From positions 1 to 39,544 of the forward strand of contig NZ_JARWOP010000379.1 in assembly GCF_029868745.1 (NCBI RefSeq): DNA of 39,544 nt. Direction: 5' to 3'. The notes below the pieces were generated by a model. It was given only the letters and a program-made list of their open reading frames with translations. It was not told where the DNA came from and made no database searches. The position numbers were made by a program, and so were the translations under genes. Source of the stretch: Nocardia wallacei (lineage in GTDB: Bacteria; Actinomycetota; Actinomycetes; Mycobacteriales; Mycobacteriaceae). Below are positions 1 to 10,747 of this stretch, piece after piece (position 1 is the stretch's first letter; each line of letters begins with the position of its first letter).

Positions 1-73
1 CGGCGGCGTTTTTTTTTTTTTCTTCCCTTTCTTCATTTTTCTGCCCGCCGGGGGGGGGCGCCCCCGCCCCCCC
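1..73. other. Homopolymer-rich contig-end sequence, probable artefact
   Basis: This stretch is a string of homopolymers: 13 T at 9-21, 9 G at 50-58 and 8 C at 67-74, with a pyrimidine-rich block between them. It replaces the infC coding sequence exactly where homology to IF-3 stops (codon 47). It resembles neither the high-GC coding DNA that follows nor any mobile element end I know. A low-quality read or assembly end is the simplest explanation. Confidence 0.7.
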
Positions 74-214
74 CTCGACCAGATCGAGATCTGCCTCCTG
101 CGCGACGCGTAGTGCATCTTCAACACGCACGATCCCAACCTGCTCGCCGCCGGGTCCGATGAGCCGAACTTCGGGCACGCGGATGCGATCGTTGATGCGG
201 GTCTCAGTGCTGAT
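74..214 (-). CDS. infC: Translation initiation factor IF-3, N-terminal part only (partial)
   Basis: IF-3 binds the 30S subunit, keeps it apart from 50S and proofreads the initiator tRNA and start codon. The 47 visible codons read ISTETRINDRIRVPEVRLIG and onward to ...EADLDLVE, which is the conserved start of the IF-3 N-terminal domain. The start codon is ATC at 214-212, four bases after a perfect AGGAGG (223-218); no ATG or GTG fits the conserved N-terminus. Rare AUU/AUC starts are a hallmark of infC and support its autoregulation, because IF-3 itself rejects such codons. In related genomes rpmI and rplT follow, but they would lie beyond the window. Homology stops at codon 47, where homopolymer sequence begins. 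This is a truncation by the contig end, not evidence of a broken gene. Confidence 0.88.
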
Positions 215-223
215 GGGGCCTCC
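215..223 (-). promoter_or_regulatory. Strong ribosome binding site for the ATC-started infC
   Basis: Read on the minus strand, AGGAGG (223-218) is followed by CCCC and then ATC. The full anti-SD match at a four-base distance settles the unusual start: it compensates for the weak AUC codon and leaves no room for an upstream ATG or GTG. Confidence 0.8.
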
Positions 224-286
224 TAGGTCAAGCGGTGTCGTCCAACGACCGCGCGCTATAACTGCAACCCCATATCCAACACGAAA

Positions 287-406
287 GCCCCGGTGCGGTA
301 TTTCACCGCCACGGGGCCCGATGTCGACCGGCCGCCGACGCGAGACATCTCGCATCGACCCCACGCTGGGGAAACCCCGCGCGAGGAACCCATCGGCAAC
401 GATGGG
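287..406 (-). promoter_or_regulatory. Structured 5' leader of infC with four hairpins
   Basis: The gene-free stretch 215-597 lies between the divergent infC and DUF1844 genes. Within 287-406 there are four compact hairpins: CCCATCG/CGATGGG (389-395 with 400-406); GGGG-AAA-CCCC (368-378); GCGAG/CTCGC (340-344 with 349-353); and a larger one, GCCCCG/CGGGGC (287-292 with 312-317) enclosing GCGGT/ACCGC (295-299 with 305-309). On the minus strand the last is followed by a short U-containing stretch about 70 bases before the start codon, so it could act as an attenuator. infC operons in several bacteria have regulatory leaders; that this one is regulatory is inferred from structure and position. 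I could not assign a promoter with confidence. Confidence 0.5.
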
Positions 407-597
407 CGACCGGACCGTCGTGCCTGGCGTGTCGCCGGCCGGCGGTGGGAGTCGGGCTCCACTTATGGCCCCGAACCTGTTGCAATAACACGACCGGGGC
501 GGTCGTCGGCTGCCAGCTTAACATCCGGTGACCCGCAACTCCCAATCGGCCGCCCCCGCGACCAGGCACGTCGGTCTCGGATGCGATGCTACCGGGC

Positions 598-942
598 ATG
601 AGTGAGGCGTCGTCGAACGAGCCCGTGCGGGAGCTGGCGGATATCCCCGCGGTCGAGGTGATCAGTCGCGCGGCCGTGATGCTGATGAGTTCGGCCGCCG
701 AGAAGCTCGGCCTGGCCGACGACGACCCGGACACCAGCGCGCGCCTCGACCTGGACGAGGCCCGTCGCGTCATCACCGCCCTCGCCGGTCTGGTCAGCGC
801 GTCGGTGGAGTATCTCGGCCCGCACGCCGGGCCGATCCGCGACGGACTCCAGTCGCTGCAGCGCGCGTTCCGCGAGGCCTCGGCGCACCCCGACGAGCCG
901 GGCAAGGGGCCGGGCGAGAAGTACACCGGCCCGGTGTACTGA
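598..942 (+). CDS. DUF1844 domain-containing protein
   Basis: This 114-residue protein of unknown function matches the actinobacterial DUF1844 family. Visible signatures are the block ADIPAVEVISRAAVMLMSSA (about residues 13-32), the LDLDEARRVITALAGLV helix, and the terminal GPGEKYTGPVY typical of the family. It has no signal peptide or membrane segment and looks like a small, mainly helical cytosolic protein. The gene diverges from infC, a neighbourhood I recall from other actinomycetes, which suggests but does not prove a link with translation. The start is uncertain: ATG 598 gives the family-like MSEASSNEP start, but an in-frame ATG at 586 also exists and neither has a clear ribosome binding site. 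The next gene begins four bases after the stop, so the two probably form one transcript. Confidence 0.8.
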   Translation: MSEASSNEPVRELADIPAVEVISRAAVMLMSSAAEKLGLADDDPDTSARLDLDEARRVITALAGLVSASVEYLGPHAGPIRDGLQSLQRAFREASAHPDEPGKGPGEKYTGPVY

Positions 943-946
943 GCGA

Positions 947-1627
<681 letters not shown>

Positions 1628-1708
1628 TCCCGCCCGGACGCGAACGGCACACTGGTTCAAGTCAATACAAAATCTCCCGTTTCACACACACGACCGGGGA
1701 CCGCCCAT

Positions 1709-1942
1709 ATGATTCGACGGATGTCCGCCAGAAACGACCTCGAGCGAGAATTGCGTGGCCCGACGGCGGCTTTGGATCTCCTCTCCGACGGGGAGATCGC
1801 CGATCTGCTCACGCTGTTCCGTTCTGCCCGGCAGCAGGAACGCACCGCGCTCGCGGAATCCATCGACGGCATGGTCGGCGCACTGCCGAAGCCGCTGCGC
1901 GGGGTGACGAAACGGATCATGTTCGGAGACGCCGTCGACTGA
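1709..1942 (+). CDS. Small protein of unknown function, 77 aa
   Basis: I do not recognise this protein. It is charged and predicted helical, with no signal peptide or membrane span; a central EIADLLTLFRSARQQERTAL helix is followed by a basic PKPLRGVTKRIMFGD tail. ATG 1709 is used here; ATG 1721 (MSARNDL) is an equally possible start. Its stop codon overlaps the ATG of the next gene in a TGATG arrangement, which implies translational coupling and a joint function. The base composition matches the neighbours, so there is no sign of recent acquisition. Confidence 0.6.
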   Translation: MIRRMSARNDLERELRGPTAALDLLSDGEIADLLTLFRSARQQERTALAESIDGMVGALPKPLRGVTKRIMFGDAVD

Positions 1943-3255
1943 TGAGTGAACTGGTCACCCGCGCCCAGATCATCCTGCTGGCGCGCACTCTGCACGTGTC
2001 GCCGCACCGGCTGGCGCATCTCGAGCGGCTGGGCGCGGACCATCTGCACGAACTGCAGCAGCGGATGGCGGCGGTCATCTTCGACGAACACGCCGAAACC
2101 TTCCGCCGCATCAGCAAGTTGGTCCCGTTCATTCCGCTGACGATCTCGATGCCGCTGGTGCAGCGGATCGTGCCGCCGACGATGACCGGCCGCGCGGCGG
2201 GGGCGGTCGGTGTCGACCATCCGAAGAAGGCCGTCGAGACGATGTCGCTGCTGGGTACGGAATATGCGACCGACTGCACGCCGTATCTGGATCCCGCTAC
2301 CGTCGGCCTGCTGGCTTCCGACGCGCCGCCCGGACCGGTCGTCGCCGTCGTCAACGAGATGTTGCGCCGCCGCGACTACGTCACGGCCGGGCCGTTTCTG
2401 GGTTATGCCACGCCGTCGTTGATCCGGGCGGTCGAGCAGGGCGTGCCCGACGACGAGGGACTGATCTTCTCCGCGGCGTTCGCCTACTCCTCGGCGAGCG
2501 TCAGTGCCGTCGTGCGGCAGTTGCTGGACGGGCCGGCGCAGCGCATTCCGCGCATGGTGCGCACCGTGCTGACCGGGTCGCCGGATCTGCAGTCGGCGGC
2601 GCTGTCGGTGTTCGCCCGGTGCGATCCCGATGTGATCGCCGCGGTCGGCGACATCCTGTTCGGGATCGGGTCGCCGGAGTCGCTCGGCGCGCTCCTCACC
2701 AATGCCCGGCGCACGGGTGTCACGGCCGAGTTCCTGGCGTTCACCGCCTCGCTGAGTTCGGCGGCACTGGGCCGGCTGGTGACGAATCCGGCGCTGGCCG
2801 AGCGGGATACGCTGTCGGGCCTGGTCGCCGCGTTGGACGGGCCGGTCGGGCCGCGCAGCTGGCGGGGACTGTTCGAATTGACCGCGCACGGCGATATCGA
2901 CCTGCGCCGCGACGTCGCCCGGCTCCTGGCCGAGGTGTCGGCGGCCATGGTGGCGCAGTTGCCGTCGCGGGCCACCGAGGCGGGGGTGTGGACGGCGCTG
3001 CTGGACATGGTCGCCGATTCCGACGCCGACGTCCAAGCCCACATCGGCGGGGTGTGGGCCGCCCTGCCGGACGAACGCCGCGTCGGCCTGCAACGTCACC
3101 TGGACGAACGCACCGCCGATCCCCGCCTGGCCGTGCTCCGCGCCGCCATGCCTTCGGTCTCGGTGGAAGAGGTGTTCTTCCGCCGCCGCCAGCTACGCCG
3201 CCACGGCTCCGGCGGCCCCGAATTCGGCGCCGCCGCAGGCGGTTTCGGCGGCTGA
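1942..3255 (+). CDS. Conserved-looking alpha-helical protein of unknown function, 437 aa
   Basis: I do not recognise the family. The 437 residues are almost entirely predicted helix, with repeated hydrophobic-charged patterns through about residues 110-400 (for example FLGYATPSLIRAVEQGV, DVIAAVGDILFGIGSPESLG, DIDLRRDVARLLAEVSAAM) that suggest a HEAT-like or other helical repeat scaffold. A short patch, LVPFIPLTISMPLVQRIVPP (about 55-74), is hydrophobic but proline-broken, more a membrane-touching or buried segment than a clean transmembrane helix. The C-terminus is basic, then Gly-rich (RRRQLRRHGSGGPEFGAAAG). It is translationally coupled to the 77-residue gene through TGATG, so the two products probably act together. 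No catalytic motif is visible. Confidence 0.75.
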   Translation: MSELVTRAQIILLARTLHVSPHRLAHLERLGADHLHELQQRMAAVIFDEHAETFRRISKLVPFIPLTISMPLVQRIVPPTMTGRAAGAVGVDHPKKAVETMSLLGTEYATDCTPYLDPATVGLLASDAPPGPVVAVVNEMLRRRDYVTAGPFLGYATPSLIRAVEQGVPDDEGLIFSAAFAYSSASVSAVVRQLLDGPAQRIPRMVRTVLTGSPDLQSAALSVFARCDPDVIAAVGDILFGIGSPESLGALLTNARRTGVTAEFLAFTASLSSAALGRLVTNPALAERDTLSGLVAALDGPVGPRSWRGLFELTAHGDIDLRRDVARLLAEVSAAMVAQLPSRATEAGVWTALLDMVADSDADVQAHIGGVWAALPDERRVGLQRHLDERTADPRLAVLRAAMPSVSVEEVFFRRRQLRRHGSGGPEFGAAAGGFGG

Positions 3256-3289
3256 CGCGCCCCGCACCCCCGCAACGGCACGTACCCGT

Positions 3290-3303
3290 GCGGGCTTGCC
3301 CGC
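3290..3303. terminator. Short inverted repeat between convergent genes
   Basis: GCGGGC-tt-GCCCGC lies in the 48-base gap between the 437-residue gene (ends 3255) and the convergent DUF385 gene (ends 3304). It could fold as a short GC hairpin in either transcript. There is no T-tract, so termination is inferred from position only. Confidence 0.35.
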
Positions 3304-3765
3304 TCAGGGCGTGGAGTCGAGGCTGATTCGAATCAGTTTGGTGCGTTCGGAGGCCGCCACGATATCGCCAGGTACGGGTGCGCCGTGGGTATCGCGACGA
3401 ACACCGTAATACTTCGAGTCGGCCGGCATCACATGCAGGAACTCCGACAGGCTTTCGGCCACGAGTCCCGGCTCCTCGACCGCGGTGGCAACCCCGTGCA
3501 CGGTTCGCCCGCCGATCAGCACGTCGACGGGCGCTCCGCCACGCAGGTTGATCCACCACTTGCTGTCGGTGTAGCAGAGGACCGAATCGTGTTGGCGGAC
3601 GTAGCGAACGACGGCGACGTACCGGTTCCCGCTCTTGCGGCCGGTGAAGTTCAACAGCATCGTGTTCTTGCTCATTACCGAGTGCAGTGGTGAGCGCAGT
3701 AGTCGTTTGACGGTCCAGTTCACATAGCTGGGAACGGTGGGAGGAGCGACAGGTGAGGTGGTCAT
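3304..3765 (-). CDS. DUF385 / deazaflavin (F420)-dependent nitroreductase-family protein
   Basis: This 153-residue protein belongs to the PF04075 (DUF385) family, which includes M. tuberculosis Ddn and related F420H2-dependent quinone and nitro reductases. Seen in the sequence: MLLNFTGRKSGNRYVAVVRY (the usual L..TGRKSG..R motif), then SKWWINLRGGAPVDVLIGGR, matching the family's WW-x-NL segment that lines the deazaflavin site. It has no signal peptide. A likely role is reduction of quinones or xenobiotics with F420H2 as donor; the real substrate cannot be told. It diverges from a TetR gene across an inverted repeat, so it is probably repressed by that TetR and induced by a small molecule. Confidence 0.8.
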   Translation of the reverse strand: MTTSPVAPPTVPSYVNWTVKRLLRSPLHSVMSKNTMLLNFTGRKSGNRYVAVVRYVRQHDSVLCYTDSKWWINLRGGAPVDVLIGGRTVHGVATAVEEPGLVAESLSEFLHVMPADSKYYGVRRDTHGAPVPGDIVAASERTKLIRISLDSTP

Positions 3766-3790
3766 GCCCGAACCTTCGTTATTTCACGTG

Positions 3791-3825
3791 TGTACAACAA
3801 CTGCGAGACTACGGCTTGTTGTACA
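3791..3825. promoter_or_regulatory. Inverted-repeat operator between the DUF385 and tetR genes
   Basis: Perfect 10-base arms TGTACAACAA (3791-3800) and TTGTTGTACA (3816-3825) flank a 15-base spacer. The element sits between divergent starts (3765 minus, 3847 plus), where a TetR dimer pair would block both promoters. Long dyads next to tetR genes are usually the operator. The local DNA is clearly more AT-rich than its surroundings. Confidence 0.65.
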
Positions 3826-3846
3826 TGTGTCAAGTACGGTACGGGG

Positions 3847-4455
3847 ATGGCAGGACGGCGATTGAACCCACAGCAGCGGCGGGACCAACTGCTCGACATC
3901 GGGGCCGCGCTGTTCGCCGAAAAGCCATACGAGGATGTGCTGATGGAAGACATCGCCGATCGTGCAGGCGTCACGCGCGGGCTGATGTATCACTACTTCC
4001 CGAACAAGCGCGACTTCTATGCCGCGATCTTCCAGCGCGCCAGCGATCGCATGCTGGCAAGCACCGCACTCGACGATGAGCGGTCGCTCGCTGAGCAGTT
4101 GCAGGCCGGGCTCGACGCGCACATCCAGTACTTCATCGACAACCCCCGCGACGCAATAACGGTCAATCGTGGTGTGCTGGCCGGAGATCCAGTAATTCAA
4201 GCGATCATCGCCGAAGAACTCAGCACGGTCGGCAAGCGCCTACTGGATAAACTCGAGTTCGAAGGGCACGCCCGGGCGGTGGCTGCTGTTGCCGTACACG
4301 GCTGGCTGGTTTTCGTACGCACGGTGTGCGTCGAATGGGTTCAATCGCAAGCAATCTCGCGTACCGAACTGACCCAGATCTGCCTCAATGCTCTCACCGG
4401 AGCGATTGAACCCGCACTCGCCGTGCACCCCTCCTCGGAGCGGAACGTCCGGTAA
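3847..4455 (+). CDS. TetR family transcriptional regulator
   Basis: This 202-residue regulator has an N-terminal helix-turn-helix (about residues 10-55: RRDQLLDIGAALFAEKPYED, then MEDIADRAGVTRGLMYHYFP with NKRDFYAAIF) and a helical C-terminal ligand domain. The start at ATG 3847 follows a GGTACGGGG purine-rich stretch and gives a normal TetR length; an open GTG frame from 3790 would run through the operator and is less likely. It probably represses itself and the divergent DUF385 gene by binding the dyad at 3791-3825. The inducer is unknown. The C-terminal domain is a TetR ligand fold with no cysteine or metal cluster. Confidence 0.85.
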   Translation: MAGRRLNPQQRRDQLLDIGAALFAEKPYEDVLMEDIADRAGVTRGLMYHYFPNKRDFYAAIFQRASDRMLASTALDDERSLAEQLQAGLDAHIQYFIDNPRDAITVNRGVLAGDPVIQAIIAEELSTVGKRLLDKLEFEGHARAVAAVAVHGWLVFVRTVCVEWVQSQAISRTELTQICLNALTGAIEPALAVHPSSERNVR

Positions 4456-4477
4456 TCAGCGTAAGACGTTCTGTATC

Positions 4478-4507
4478 GCCCTCGTCCACGCTGACTTCAG
4501 CGAGGGC
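4478..4507. terminator. Hairpin in the convergent gap between tetR and uvrA
   Basis: GCCCT (4478-4482) and AGGGC (4503-4507) enclose CGCTGA-ct-TCAGCG (4489-4502), giving a bulged stem-loop in the 148-base gap between tetR and uvrA. It could end the tetR transcript and serve uvrA from the other side. There is no T-tract, as is common in actinomycetes. The gap also contains two near-copies of AGCTTATACRACG (4524-4536 and 4576-4588). Confidence 0.4.
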
Positions 4508-4603
4508 TAGTGAGCGATAATGCAGCTTATACGACGGGTGAGTCCTTTCGCTCTTGTTGGGCGTCGAGTTGGACGAGCTTATACAACGCGCTGTGGTGCC
4601 CGG

Positions 4604-7588
<2,985 letters not shown>

Positions 7589-7639
7589 AGGCCGTCCCTT
7601 CTCCATCGTGTTTCGGCGTCCAGAAGTACCCCCGCCGTC

Positions 7640-7662
7640 ATGCTAGGCACACCCACCGACAA
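7640..7662 (-). promoter_or_regulatory. PafBC/ClpR-type (RecA-independent) DNA-damage promoter of uvrA
   Basis: Read on the minus strand: TTGTCGGTG (7662-7654), eight bases, then TAGCAT (7645-7640). This matches the mycobacterial RecA-independent damage promoter consensus TTGTCRGTG-N8-TAnnnT at every fixed position. A start site about seven bases downstream gives a leader of roughly 45 bases before GTG 7588. The motif class is known to be bound by PafBC; action here is inferred. Confidence 0.85.
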
Positions 7663-7864
7663 GTTCGCTCGCCGAGCGGGCATCGCGGCGCCGACCAGGG
7701 ATTTCGACGGTCACCGACGGGAGCGACGGGGCCGCGGCGACGCTCGGCGTCGGCTCGCGAGGCCCCCTGGCACCCTGCCGGGCACCGCACCCGTCCAGAG
7801 TACGTGCCCCCTGCCCGGCGGCCCGTGCGAGACGCCGGACATCATCCGGGCGACGCCGCGTCGA

Positions 7865-9055
7865 TCAGACCGGTCCGAGCACGAGGACCGAATTGTGGCC
7901 GCCCATGCCGAGCGCGGTCTTCACGGTGAGCCCGCCCTCGAACGGCGTCGGGCCGTCGAGCAGCCGCGGGTGCGGCGCGGCGACGATGGGCGGCGCCGGG
8001 ACGATGCCGCGCTCGTAGCCCAGGGCCGCGGCGGCCAGCTCCACCCCGGCCGAGGCGCCCATGCAGTGCCCGGTCAACGGTTTGATCGAATACACCTGCG
8101 GGACATCGTCGAACACCTCGCGCAGCAGCGTCGTCTCGGCGACGTCACACTGGCGGGTGCCTGGCCCGTGGGCGTTGTAATATGCCACGTCGGCGGGGTC
8201 GACGCCCGCGAAATCCAAAGCGCGGCGGGTACATTCGAAGATCTGGCTCAGGCTCGGCTCGACCGACACGACGTGGTACGCGTCGTTGGTCATGGCGCCG
8301 CCCAGCACGGTCGCGTACGGCCGCTGCGCCGACCGCGTCAGCACGAACGCCACCGACGCCTCGCCGAAGCTGAAACCCCGGCTGCCCTCCTGGAACGGGC
8401 GGCACGCGTCCAGCGGGTCGGCGTCGGCCACCGCAGCGCCCATCCGCACGAAGTGTTCGACCATGTCGGGGCTGCCCGACAGATCGGTGGTCACGCAGAC
8501 CACGTCGTCCGCGAAACCCTGGTCCAGCCACAGCTTCGCGGTGATCAGCGCGACGTTGGCCGAACTGCACGCCGCCGACACGTTCATCGACGGACCGTGG
8601 AAGCCGTACTCCTGCATCAGTACCGAGATCGGGGTCGAGGGTAATAATCGCAGGTAATCGCGGGACCGTCGGTGGCCGTCGTCGACGAGGTAGAAATCGT
8701 GCCAGTCGTAGACGTCGCCGAGCACGATCGCGTGCAGCAAACCCACGGTGCGCCCTCGGCGCCATCCCCGCTCCGTCGCGTCGGCGATCGCCTCGCGCGC
8801 CGACTCGTGCATGGCCCGCGCGTAGCGGCTGGGGCTGACGGCGGGGTCGCCGCCGTCGGGTAGTAGGGCAACCCACGCGCGCTCATCGCGGTCGGGGCCG
8901 TACCCTGGATGCAGCCGGGCCGCGGGTTTTCCACTCAACAGACCCTGCCAGAGTGTCTCGCGCCCCCAGCCGTAACCACTGACGACTCCGATACCGGCGA
9001 TCGTCATATGATCTTGATGTTGTGCCGCGGGCCGCGGAGTGGTGGTGCTCGACAT
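7865..9055 (-). CDS. Stand-alone beta-ketoacyl synthase (KAS II/FabF-like)
   Basis: This 396-residue condensing enzyme carries a full thiolase-fold catalytic set: Cys163 in NVSAACSSANVAL, His296 in YYNAHGPGTRQCD, and Lys325 and His330 in IKPLTGHCMGASAGVE. It should accept an acyl chain on Cys163 and condense it with a malonyl-carrier. HGPGT in place of the usual HGTGT and the short, diverged N-terminal half set it apart from housekeeping FabF/KasA. There is no acyl carrier protein, ketoreductase or acyltransferase next to it, so its carrier and product are unknown; it may act in a lipid or secondary pathway encoded elsewhere. ATG 9055 has GGAG seven bases upstream; ATG 9007 (MTIAGIG) is a possible internal start. 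It diverges from the GGDEF gene. Confidence 0.88.
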   Translation of the reverse strand: MSSTTTPRPAAQHQDHMTIAGIGVVSGYGWGRETLWQGLLSGKPAARLHPGYGPDRDERAWVALLPDGGDPAVSPSRYARAMHESAREAIADATERGWRRGRTVGLLHAIVLGDVYDWHDFYLVDDGHRRSRDYLRLLPSTPISVLMQEYGFHGPSMNVSAACSSANVALITAKLWLDQGFADDVVCVTTDLSGSPDMVEHFVRMGAAVADADPLDACRPFQEGSRGFSFGEASVAFVLTRSAQRPYATVLGGAMTNDAYHVVSVEPSLSQIFECTRRALDFAGVDPADVAYYNAHGPGTRQCDVAETTLLREVFDDVPQVYSIKPLTGHCMGASAGVELAAAALGYERGIVPAPPIVAAPHPRLLDGPTPFEGGLTVKTALGMGGHNSVLVLGPV

Positions 9056-9227
9056 CGCATCGCTCCTTCACCGGTCGCGGACCTGATAGCGAATAATCCG
9101 CCATCACTGAGCAAACCGGTAGCTGTAATGATCGCCAATCAGCACCCGACGAAGTGCCCGGACAGTGACAGATCCAATACCGTCTCTGCTGTGATCTGAT
9201 ATACGCCGGACAACAGAATGATCCCGT

Positions 9228-10607
9228 GTGCCATTGACGCAAGTCTTCGATGATCAGGGGGTACGTGTGGTTGAGGTGGGTGGCGACCGGGACGACCCGG
9301 TCGATGCCGAACAGCTTGCCCAGCGGTACCGCACCCTGGTCGAGCACAGCCCGGACGGGGTGGTGGTCCACGAGCGCGGCATCATCGTATTTGCCAATCC
9401 AGCAATAGTGCGGCTACTTGAAGCCGAGGATACCGATCAGGTTGTCGGACAGCCGGTCACACGCTTCGTCGACCCTCGATCGATCCCCGGAATGCTCGAG
9501 CGTATCGGCCGCCTCGAGGCCACCGGAGATGCCTCCGAGCCTGCGGAGATGACCCTGATCCGCTGCGACGGGCGACCGGTCGATGTGGAGACCGTGTCGG
9601 TGCTGACGGCGTGGCACGACCATCTCGCGTATCAGGTCGTCATCCACGATCTGACCGCGCAGCGACGCGCCGAGGCGGCCCAGCGGCGCGCCGAACAACA
9701 CTTCACCACCGTCGTCTCCCAGCTGGAGGAGGGCGTCGTGGTGATCGATCGCGACGGGCGCATCGAATCGATCAATCCCGCCGCCAAACGGATCTTCGGC
9801 CACGACGGCGACGATCTGGTGGGCACCCGGATCGACGCGCTCCCGCTGGCCCTGCTGGACGCCAACGCCCAGCCGCTGCCCCCGATCCGGCATCCGGTCG
9901 CGCGCACGCTCGCCACCGGCGAGACCATCACCCGCTACGTGTTCGGCGTGGATCGCCCGGACGGGCAGCGGCGCTGGCTGTCGGGTTCGAGCCGGCTGCT
10001 CAATCCCGCCGACCCGGATTCGCCCGCAGTGTCGTCGTTCAACGATGTCACCGAATTCCGGGCCAGCCGAAGGCAATTGGAGTATCAGGCGACGCACGAT
10101 CCGCTCACCGGGCTGGCCAACCGGTCGCTGGTGCTGTCACGGCTGGCGGCGGCGCTGGGCACCAGCGAGGACCTGCCGGTGGCCACCGTGCTGTTCATCG
10201 ATCTCGACGGTTTCAAGAACATCAACGACACGCTCGGGCACGCCATCGGCGACACGGTCTTACAGATCGTGGCGCAGCGCCTGCAGCGCAGCCTGCGCCA
10301 CGACGACGTGGTCGGACGGCTGGGCGGCGACGAGTTCCTGGTGCTGCTGTCCGGCCACACCCTGCCCGACGATCTGGACGCGCTGGTGGCGCGGCTGCGC
10401 CAGAGCATGGCCGAGCCGATCATCGCGCGCGGGCACCGCATCCACGTCGACGCGTCCATCGGCGTGGCGCCGCTGCACCCCGGCGACACCCGCACCCCGG
10501 AAGCCGTTCTCCACGACGCGGATGTGGCGATGTACCGCGCGAAGCCGGCCACCGGCCGCGAGAACAACACGATCGGGCGGCGCCCGAACAACACGCACGC
10601 CTCCTGA
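9228..10607 (+). CDS. PAS-PAS-GGDEF diguanylate cyclase
   Basis: The predicted protein makes the second messenger c-di-GMP from two GTP. Domains in order: PAS 1 (about 33-145, EHSPDGVVVHERGIIVFANP), PAS 2 (about 155-275, EGVVVIDRDGRIESINPAAK) and GGDEF (about 285-450). The active-site motif is intact (GGDEF 366-370), and an inhibitory I-site R-x-x-D (RHDD 357-360) lies exactly five residues before it, so a product-inhibited active enzyme is expected. There is no EAL domain and no membrane segment, so it is a soluble sensor; the PAS ligand is unknown. GTG 9228 is used here. GTG 9267, which has AGGGGG just upstream, may be the real start and would remove 13 residues. Confidence 0.9.
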   Translation: MPLTQVFDDQGVRVVEVGGDRDDPVDAEQLAQRYRTLVEHSPDGVVVHERGIIVFANPAIVRLLEAEDTDQVVGQPVTRFVDPRSIPGMLERIGRLEATGDASEPAEMTLIRCDGRPVDVETVSVLTAWHDHLAYQVVIHDLTAQRRAEAAQRRAEQHFTTVVSQLEEGVVVIDRDGRIESINPAAKRIFGHDGDDLVGTRIDALPLALLDANAQPLPPIRHPVARTLATGETITRYVFGVDRPDGQRRWLSGSSRLLNPADPDSPAVSSFNDVTEFRASRRQLEYQATHDPLTGLANRSLVLSRLAAALGTSEDLPVATVLFIDLDGFKNINDTLGHAIGDTVLQIVAQRLQRSLRHDDVVGRLGGDEFLVLLSGHTLPDDLDALVARLRQSMAEPIIARGHRIHVDASIGVAPLHPGDTRTPEAVLHDADVAMYRAKPATGRENNTIGRRPNNTHAS

Positions 10608-10747
10608 GACACCGGCCCGGACCGGGCGCGTGCCGAACACCTCACCTGCGATTACGGCGCGCTCGCCGAACCCGAACTAAACTCGACAACTCTGTTTTCC
10701 TTTGCGCGGCCACACCCGGCCGACCGTGGTGACAAGGAGTTGACGTC

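Noticed and set aside
287..317. Two-step stem before infC as an L20-type leader by name
   Set aside because: I could not match the known consensus of a named leader family, so only structure is reported.
10608..10747. Rifamycin-associated element upstream of helD
   Set aside because: The expected long GGGGCTTGC/GCAAGCCCC dyad is not present in the 140-base gap.
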